The notes under the pieces are model-generated. The model was not told where the DNA came from and did no database searches. It saw only the letters and a program-made list of their open reading frames with translations. A stretch of DNA of 64,000 bases, from contig OW804095.1 of NCBI GenBank assembly GCA_942159475.1, forward strand, positions 88,797,740 to 88,861,739, given 5' to 3'. This DNA comes from Sthenelais limicola (Eukaryota; Annelida; Polychaeta; Phyllodocida; Sigalionidae). Position numbers and translations under genes: made by a program. This document shows positions 56,547 to 64,000 of this stretch, in pieces. Position 1 is the first letter of the stretch; each line of letters opens with the position of its first letter.

Positions 56547-59401
56547 ATGTCTCTTGCTAACAAAAAGAATGGCCTCATGCTCTATCACCTAAACTGTCAA
56601 AGCTTATGTAACAAATTCGATACTGTAAAACAAAATATACTCCTTCTCAAGCCCTATTTTATCTCCCTATCCGAAACTTGGCTTAGCACCCCCTACCCTG
56701 ATCAACTCATTAATATACCAAACTACAACCTAATTAGACTTGATCGCACCTTTCTGCTGCCAAACTCCTCGACTATCAAGAAAGGAGGAGGCTTACTATG
56801 TTATATTAAATCAGATCTAAATTATAGAAGACTATCTGATCTAGACCAATCAACTAGTGATATCGAATTGTTATCAATTCAACTACTTCCAAAAAACCTT
56901 AAGCCTATGACTATTTTCTTAGTCTATCGCCCTCCATCAGGTACTATTGAATCCTTCATTAGCAAATTGAATGATATCTTAGCATCAAATCCATGTGATC
57001 CCTCAGATCATGAAACTTTTATGATGGGTGATTTTAATATAAATTATGCGAATAACTCTTGCCCGGACAAGAAGAAGCTATCCTTATTTGCTCAGCATAA
57101 TGGACTACAACAGTTGATCAATGTTAACACACGTTCTGCCATTAGGAATGGTACTATCTCCTCTACCACCAAGATCTAATACTAACAGACTCAACATGTG
57201 TCTCTGACAGTGGAACAATACATCATAATATAAGCGACCATGAAGCTATCTATATGATCAGGAAGAAAATAAAAACAAAGAAAACCTTTACGATTAAAAA
57301 AGCTCGCTCATATAAGAATTTTAACTCGTTGGCTTTCCAGCAGAGCTTAAGAAAGTCATTCCAGAGAAATGAATTTATGGCTCTCTCTAACCCTAATGAT
57401 TCATGGAATTATATCTTATCCTGTATCACTGCTACTCTCGATGACTTATGTCCACTTAAAAATATTAAGGTCAATGACACAAATGACCCCTGGTTCACTA
57501 GGGATATTCTAGAACTGATAACAAAAGAGAATGCAGCTAGGAAAAAAGCAAGAAAATTGGGTACTACTGACAGCTTCCTGGAAGCAAAGATTCTCAAGAA
57601 AGAAGTAAATATTAAACTTAAGAATGCTAAAAGAAACTACTTTCTAAACACTCTACGTGACACGAAAGATCCCAAAAAATACTGGAAGACTATAAATTCT
57701 ATCTTTCCTTCCAAGCCAACTACATCTCATCTAAATCTCAATGATAACAACAATATGCCTGTCCCTAATGAAGACCGACCTGATTTTATTAATCAATATT
57801 TCGCAAATATAACAGATAATCTTCTAACTAATGCACCCAAAACTCCCATGACAAATACTGACCAAAAAGTCAACTCCCAATTATCGGACATCACGACCAA
57901 TGAAATTGAAGTGCTTGCTCTTATACGAAACATCAATACTAATAAATCCTCTGCCATTGAACATATCTCAAGCAATGTATTAAAAGATGCATTTACTACG
58001 CTCTTACCTGAACTAACTCACTGTTTTAATTTGTCTTTGTCCACTCATATATTCCCTTGTGCATGGAAAACAGCTACTGTTGTCCCGCTTTTCAAAGGAG
58101 GAGATAATACGATATTAAATAATTACAGACCTATTTCTTTACTTCCAACACCAAGTAAATTAATCGAAAAGATAATCCACACCAGAATACTAGCATACTT
58201 AACAAATCATCAGCTACTTGACACCCATCAAGCAGGCTTCTTGCGTGGAAATTCAACTACTGATACTATTAGTAAGTTAACTGACCAATTAGCAATCAAT
58301 TTAGAAAATAAACTCCCAACTTTACTTACATATGTGGACTTCCGCAAAGCTTTTGATTTAGTGGATCACGATATTCTTCTTGAAAAAACTAGACTTCTTG
58401 GTATTAAAGGTGGACTTCTTCTCTGGTTAAAATCCTACTTACAAAACAGAAATCAACGAACTATTGCAAATAATCTAACTTCTAACCTAGCGATGATTAA
58501 AACTGGTGTTCCCCAAGGGTCAATTTTGGGACCCCTGTTGTTTCTGATTTTTATTAATGACCTTGGTAGCTGTCTGGACTTCTGTAGTTATCTGCTGTAT
58601 GCAGACGACACCGTTTTATATCTCTCTGATAAATCACCTCAGACTCTAATTGCCAATATGCAACATGATATTGTAAACCTGTCCAACTGGTGTTCTCGTA
58701 ATTGTTTTCTTATTAACACTACTAAAACAAAAATTATGCTTGTGAACAAGAATCAGAAATTCCCTGATATTAATATTATGCTGAATGGTAGCAAACTTGA
58801 ACAGGTACAAACATACAAGTATTTAGGATATACCTTAGACGATCGACTAAATCACCAATATCATGTAAAAAACCTAATCAGGATTATCTCACATAAAATC
58901 TTTCTGCTTTTAAAAGTTCGTACTTTCCTAACAAAACCCGCAACTTTATTGGTCTTTAAGTCAAAAATACTACCTTTCTTCGACTATGGGGATATTATCT
59001 ACCATAACTCCCATCGTGCAAACATGGATAAACTTAAAAAATTACAAAACAAAGCCCTGAGAATTATACTACAACCCTTCAATAGACTTTCGACCTTAGA
59101 AACCCATAGAGATTTAAAGATCCCCTACCTATTTGACAGAAGAAAATTTCATCTTCAAACATATGCCCATAGAAGAAGTAAGATCGATATATATTGTGAC
59201 TTCACAAAAAACAGAAATACAAGAGCAAATGATGCCATACTTCTAACTTTACCCAAATTTAAAACAAAACTAGGTCGTATCTCTGTTCTTTTTAAAACTG
59301 CTTCAGCTTGGAATGAGCTATCACCTAGAACTCGAAACATTGCCAATGTAGAGACCTTCAAATCACTTCAACACAAACTTCTCTATAAAACAATAACTTA
59401 A
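56547..59401 (+). pseudogene. Element C ORF2: endonuclease-reverse transcriptase (one frameshift)
   Basis: 56547-57179 (210 aa) is the APE-type endonuclease: LNCQSLCNK, SETWLS, YRPPSG and MGDFNINY. A one-base slip near 57170 moves to the frame of 57254-59401 (715 aa); the NISDHEAIYM box lies in that second frame. The RT has YRPISLLPTPSKLIEKII, TYVDFRKAFDLVDHD (motif A), GVPQGSILGPLLFLIFINDL and YADDTVLYL (about 58598-58609, both Asp present). The thumb block YKYLGYTLDDRLNHQYHVKN and the C-terminal PRTRNIANVETFKSLQHKL follow. It is of the CR1/jockey-related group by look, and I do not assign a clade. Apart from the single slip it appears complete. Confidence 0.9.
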
Positions 59402-59840
59402 TTATCTGTTCCCTTTCCACTTGCCATGCTTGGATCACACTCTATGATAGTGACTACTCCTTGCCTTCCGATCTTATGTACACCTTTAAACTATCTGTTT
59501 CCCTCTCTTCTTGCTCATGCTTGGATCACACTCAATGTTAGTGATTATTCCTTGCATTCTGATTTTTTATTACACTTTTGCAGTCATTCGTTTTCCATTT
59601 GTATTCAAATATTTCCAAATACGATTGTAACTAGACTTACCTAACAGGTAATAATGTGTCTGAATTGCTACTATCTATGCTCTTGATTGTAATAACATGA
59701 CCACACTCTATGACAGTGACTATTCATTGAATCTATTGGCCCTATCTTTTTGTAAACTGGGCGCATTAGAAGATCCTGGAAGTTCTGGGACAGTGTCAAC
59801 CCAGTGTAAATAAAATCTTAAAAAAAAAAAAAAAAAAAAC
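59402..59840 (+). other. Element C 3' UTR with three hairpins and a poly(A) tail
   Basis: The core CA-CACT-N7-AGTG-A(C/T)T occurs at 59436-59455, 59527-59546 and 59702-59721. The flanking stems differ from those upstream (GGA/TCC twice, ATGA/TCAT once) but still pair. The element ends AATAAAATCTT followed by about 20 A (59821-59840). This marks the 3' boundary and the orientation of element C. Confidence 0.8.
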
Positions 59841-60367
59841 CTTTACACATTTGAGTGGACATATGTAGCCATTTAAAACAGTTTTTTTTAAAACAAAATC
59901 GTAGATAAATCTTGAAGGTGAGAAGTGATCGTGTTATACTAGGGGGGCCAGGTTGTATATAATTGATGTTTCCTTAATGGGATGGAATAAAACCCTGTGT
60001 TATGATTTTCTATGGTTTATTCACTTCAAAATCGTAGATAGTTTTTGTGGTACAAGCCGGAACATTTAGACTAATTATTTCCGCGGGAGGGGTTTAGTGC
60101 TGTAGAAATATGTTATATAGTGTCTGTGCGACAATCAGGAAAAAAGGTAGAAAAAATAACTCCAAACAAATGTAACTTTTACAGGTTCGAGAAGATATAT
60201 GCAGCTATGCAATACAATTTAAATTTCAAAAAAGTGATGGCTAGTTTTTAAGATAGAGGTCAAAACGCATAGACCACATTATTTCCGCAAATCAATGCTT
60301 AGGACAGAAGGGAGTTGGAGCGACGGTCTCGGTAGAATGCACCTGGCACACAGCGCAGTGAAGTGGG
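59841..60367. other. Non-coding stretch between elements C and D
   Basis: No gene seen. AAAATCGTAGATA occurs twice (about 59896 and 60029). Copy 2 of the 52065 repeat lies at 60090-60155. Confidence 0.5.
60090..60155 (+). repeat. Short direct repeat, copy 2 (partner 52065-52135)
   Basis: Same orientation; shared blocks are given at 52065. Confidence 0.65.
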
Positions 60368-60724
60368 GTGGAGCGAAAAGACACAAACAGTTCTGAATAT
60401 GGAGGAAATAGGTATACACCTTCTGATTCCAGTTTAGTGGAGAAAGGCGTGTTGCGCGAAAAGGTGCGGGCGAAACGCAATGGCGGAAAAAGGTATAGAA
60501 TCATGGATTACCAGGATCACGATTCTCTGGAGGTAGTGGATACCCAACCTCAACGTGATCACGAAAACATGGCAGAAGCACGGGAGTTCAACACCAGAAT
60601 AACAAGAGGAATGATATCTACCCCTCAATCGTACAGTCAAAACCTACTGAATACTCCATACCAGCGCATGAGTCAGAACGCTAATCGCAAATTGAAACTC
60701 GATCTATTGAAAAAGGACAAATAA
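60368..60724 (+). CDS. Small ORF upstream of element D ORF2, unknown
   Basis: 118 aa from an ATG, hydrophilic, rich in Asn, Arg and Glu, and ending in the basic KLKLDLLKKDK. It has no coiled coil and no NADAR motif. Its place 385 bp before ORF2 suggests the tail of a 5'-truncated ORF1, but I recognise no domain. It could also be a chance frame. Confidence 0.4.
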   Translation: MERKDTNSSEYGGNRYTPSDSSLVEKGVLREKVRAKRNGGKRYRIMDYQDHDSLEVVDTQPQRDHENMAEAREFNTRITRGMISTPQSYSQNLLNTPYQRMSQNANRKLKLDLLKKDK

Positions 60725-61109
60725 TCACTTTTTAGTAAACTCACCAGTAGTCAAATCGTATGATGATACAGTTGGGAAGTGTGTTTATGGAACATGTTTC
60801 ACCAGTCATATCAGTGTTAACTATATTTGACAGGGATTGAAATGCATATTATATTATATGTATTATACCATGTTTTCATTGACACACGACAGCACAGCTG
60901 ATAGGGTCAGTAGATAGGACGGTGGGGAGTCCGCACTCTAACAATAACAGAGATTGTGTAATACCGCTGTTGTATATTGTTTGTTTGAATTGCTCTAACT
61001 AGTGTATAGGGTATGGCCAAGAGCCTATTGATATGTATCACAATCGCCTTTTATAACAATTATATACCGAATATGTTAAACACAGGGTTTGTAGACTTGG
61101 ACCGTAAGG

Positions 61110-64000
61110 GTGATGGTTGAAAGAATTGATGTTAGCCAGATCACCCGACGAATGGGGCAATCGATTGTAACATATAATTGTAGGAGTCTTGTTGCAAATT
61201 TAGAACAAGTACAGGAGTGCCTATTGAGTAAAGATCATTCTGTCATAGCTCTTTCTGAAACGTGGCTAAATGAGCACGTTAGGAACTCATACGTGTCTTA
61301 TGAGGGATATAACTTGTACCAACAGGACAGAAATATTGATAACACAGCAGAGAAAGGTGGAGGATTAGCAGTATTCATTAAAAATGGAATAACTGCCTCT
61401 AACAAGGGAGTGGAAGGTATGGATATTTGTAATATAGATATAGAATTGCAAGCCCTATCGTTAAAGATAGGTAATTGGGGAGGTTTGGTACATCTGAATA
61501 TATACCGCCGTCCATCAGGCGCGATAGAGAGATTTCTGGAGTATCTGAAAACTATTCTAGGCACATTGAACAGATGTAAGAAATGTATAATATTGTTGGG
61601 AGATATAAATATCGACCTGAGTTGTACGAATAGTCAGGCTGCTAAATGGAACGATCTTATGCAAAGATATAACTTGAGTCTGGCGGTGAAAGGTTGTATG
61701 CGTGTAACGTTAAATACAGCAACAATGCTTGATGTTATATGTAGTAATATGAATCTATCACAGGGAACCATACACAAATTGCATATATCAGATCACTTTC
61801 CGATCAGTTGCAGAATAAATGTTAAAAATAAAATAAGCCTGAATGAACGAGAATATAAATGGGTCCTGACGGGCAGAGCTAGGACACAGAAAGTTTTTAA
61901 AGAAAAATTGTGTCAGAGGGTCGGTAATTATAATAAGAATGTGAACAGAGGTATAAATAACAGCTGGAATGGTTTCGGCTCGGACATAAGAGATTGTATA
62001 GAACAATCGTCTAAAAGAATAAGGGTGCGTATAAGGTACAAGACTCAAACCTATATAGATCAAGATGTGAAAGTCATAATGAATTTAAGGGATGAGACTT
62101 TCCGTAAAGCAAGACTTTATAATGACACGGATATGGCTATTGAGGCTAAAAGACTGAGGGTCGGTGTAACAAAACTTATACGAAGGAAAAAGAAAGAATG
62201 CTTAATAGCAGCAGTAGAGACAAATAAACATAACCTGAGAGGATTTTGGAAGAGCATCAACAGAATATATAGCAATAAGGATGAAATTAATGAAGAATTG
62301 AATGAATTCTATCATGATGGGTTGTTGTTATCTGACCTTCCGGCCTTAGAGCATGCAAACAAATTCTTTGCCGAATTGGGAAATGAAAACATTGTAACGG
62401 TTGATGATGATGCTTTAACTGATATACCGATAGTATTCGATATTACCAATGATATTACAGAAAAAGAGGTAATAGAAGAAATATCAAAAATAAAAATACA
62501 CAAGAGCTCGGGGATAGTCGATATTGACAATACTATACTGTGTTTAGCATTGAGAAATAATTCTAAGTATTTCACTGACTTGTTAAATAACTGTATATCG
62601 AGCAGAAAAATACCGTCTGAGTGGAAACAGTCTGCGATAATACTGTTGCCTAAACAAGGAGACTGTAGAATCTTAGATAATGTCAGAGCTATAACGATAG
62701 TACCAACGATGAGAAAGGTAATCGAGACACTGGTATATGATCGCTTATATAATTTTCTGGAGGAATCAGACTTTTTCACTGACGCTCAATTTGGGTTTAG
62801 GAAGAATTGTTCCAGACTGGGAGCTATTCACGAGAACTTAGAAGGAATATATGAGAGCTTAGACGCGAACAATAAATGTCTTTCTATATATTTTGACATC
62901 AGGAAAGTATTTAATACCGTATCCCATGCTTTATTCCTGAAAAAATTAACATCGATGGGAATCGGTCCGAACTTGTGTGGTTTGCTGAGAGTTTTCCTTA
63001 GTAATAGGCAACAGTTTGTTATGTAACATTACGTAACATTGTGTAACCTCATTATATTTATATTATTATTAATTATCACCTATTATCACATTACTTAAAA
63101 TCGCTAATTATACTTAACTAGCTAGGACTGTGCAAGTCTACTTATACATGCTATGCCATGGATATTACGTAAGGGCTCCGCCCACTCATTTGCTATGCAT
63201 GTAACCTCCTGGAGGAGCCTGTATCTGAGATTACCATTAAACAGTTGCTTCGTTCTTCTCATGAAGATCAAACGTTCGTTAGTCTTCTTCTATTAGACCA
63301 TTACACTGGCGGACATGTAACCTCCTGGAGGAGCCTGTATCTGAGATTACCATTAAACAGTTGCTTCGTTCTTCTCATGAAGATCAGACGTTCGTTAGTC
63401 TTCTTCTATTAGACCATTACAAGTTCTTGAAACAGAAAAATCTTTGTACCTCGAACCAATATGTGCCAAATGGTGTTCCACAAGGTAGTATCCTAGGACC
63501 TTTAATGTTTTTAATTTTCTGTAACGATTTGGGACAGATTGATTTCGGTGGGAAGTTAATATTATTCGCCGACAATGCTGTGATCACAGTAATGGCGAAG
63601 GGTATTGAAGAACTCACAACGAAGGCTCAGTTTGCGATAAATACTTACAGTAAATGGTGCAAAAAGAATGGGTTCGTACTTAACACAAAAAAGACAAAGT
63701 ATCAGTTATTCAGCAAAAGTAGGATGGCAGAAAATATTGTACTGAAATGTGAAAATGATGTGTTACATTGTGTACATACTTTTAAATACCTAGGGATTAC
63801 TATCGACGACAAGCTTAGCATGAATGTCCAGGCAAATAACATGGTTGCAAGAGCCAAATGGACTTTATCAGGGATAAGCAAAAGAAGAAAATTTTTAAAT
63901 AGTGATATATGCTGGCTGTTATGTAAAACCTACGTATTACCATTAGTCGAGTACACAAGCCCTATAATAATGAATTGTAGAATGCAAATACAGAAGAAGC
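61110..64000 (+). pseudogene. Element D ORF2: endonuclease-reverse transcriptase, split by a solo LTR
   Basis: 61110-63016 carries the APE-type endonuclease (YNCRSLVANLEQV, SETWLNEH, YRRPSG, LGDINIDL, LHISDHFPISC) and the RT up to motif A (YFDIRKVFNTVSH). A solo LTR (63017-63421) with an AGTT duplication interrupts it. From 63426 the same frame continues with GVPQGSILGPLMFLIFCNDL, then FADNAV in place of the usual (Y/F)ADD (Asn codon at 63574-63576), then YLGITIDDKLSM, and stays open to the window edge. Loss of the second catalytic Asp makes polymerase activity unlikely even without the LTR. The gene runs off the window. Confidence 0.88.
63017..63421. mobile_element. Solo LTR inserted in the element D RT gene
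   Basis: It starts TGTTATGTAACATTACG and ends CCATTACA, flanked by AGTT (63013-63016 and 63422-63425). It is longer than its relative at 18405 because a 116-bp segment (63198-63313) is tandemly repeated (63314-63421) with one or two differences. The excised reading frame is in phase, confirming the boundaries. Confidence 0.85.

Overview
The window looks like a transposon-dense stretch of an invertebrate animal genome, probably marine. The evidence is AT-rich intergenic DNA, no bacterial-style operons, intron-like splice signals in one decayed gene, and metazoan-type Ty3/gypsy, EN-RT non-LTR, Crypton-like and TTAA-flanked elements. I see no host gene that I can name, no tRNA or rRNA gene, and no CRISPR array. 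The species cannot be told from the sequence.

Layout. 1-9.5 kb holds no recognisable gene, only diverged dispersed repeats. 9.55-12.34 kb (minus) is a decayed Crypton-type tyrosine-recombinase gene with a plausible intron. 12.3-20.6 kb is non-coding with tandem repeats, hairpins, and a TTAA-flanked inverted-repeat element (18214-19454) carrying a solo LTR. 21.08-26.19 kb is an element with about 565-bp terminal inverted repeats, a broken minus-strand ORF and a nested TTAA-flanked element. 26.4-27.2 kb is the C-terminal part of a non-LTR reverse transcriptase. 28308-39793 is an 11.5-kb, nearly intact, minus-strand Ty3/gypsy element. It has 348-bp LTRs with one difference between them, a tRNA-His-type primer site, gag, pol behind a textbook -1 frameshift signal, and a large extra zinc-finger/coiled-coil ORF after pol.

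40.8-64 kb holds four EN-RT (LINE-type) elements. Element A is minus, 45.8-40.8 kb. Element B is plus, 47.0-48.5 kb, with ORF1 only. Element C is plus, about 52.2-59.84 kb. Element D is plus, 60.4 kb to the window end. In A, B and C the ORF1 protein (coiled coil, RRM-like domain, short C-terminal domain) ends in a YbiA/NADAR domain, the ADP-ribose/NAD-linked fold. The three copies are strongly diverged but share the same domain order and the same linker, so the fusion looks inherited and kept rather than accidental. Element C also has a separate SGNH-hydrolase ORF, and at least eight copies of a hairpin with a constant core and covarying outer stem in its non-coding parts. This NADAR-bearing retrotransposon group is the best candidate for an undescribed system.

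How the parts would work together (inference). ORF1p would bind element RNA, the SGNH protein would be an accessory factor, and ORF2 would nick the target and copy the RNA. The NADAR domain could remove or sense ADP-ribose marks placed on DNA, RNA or protein during target-primed reverse transcription. Most copies here are damaged by single-base frameshifts, stops and later insertions.
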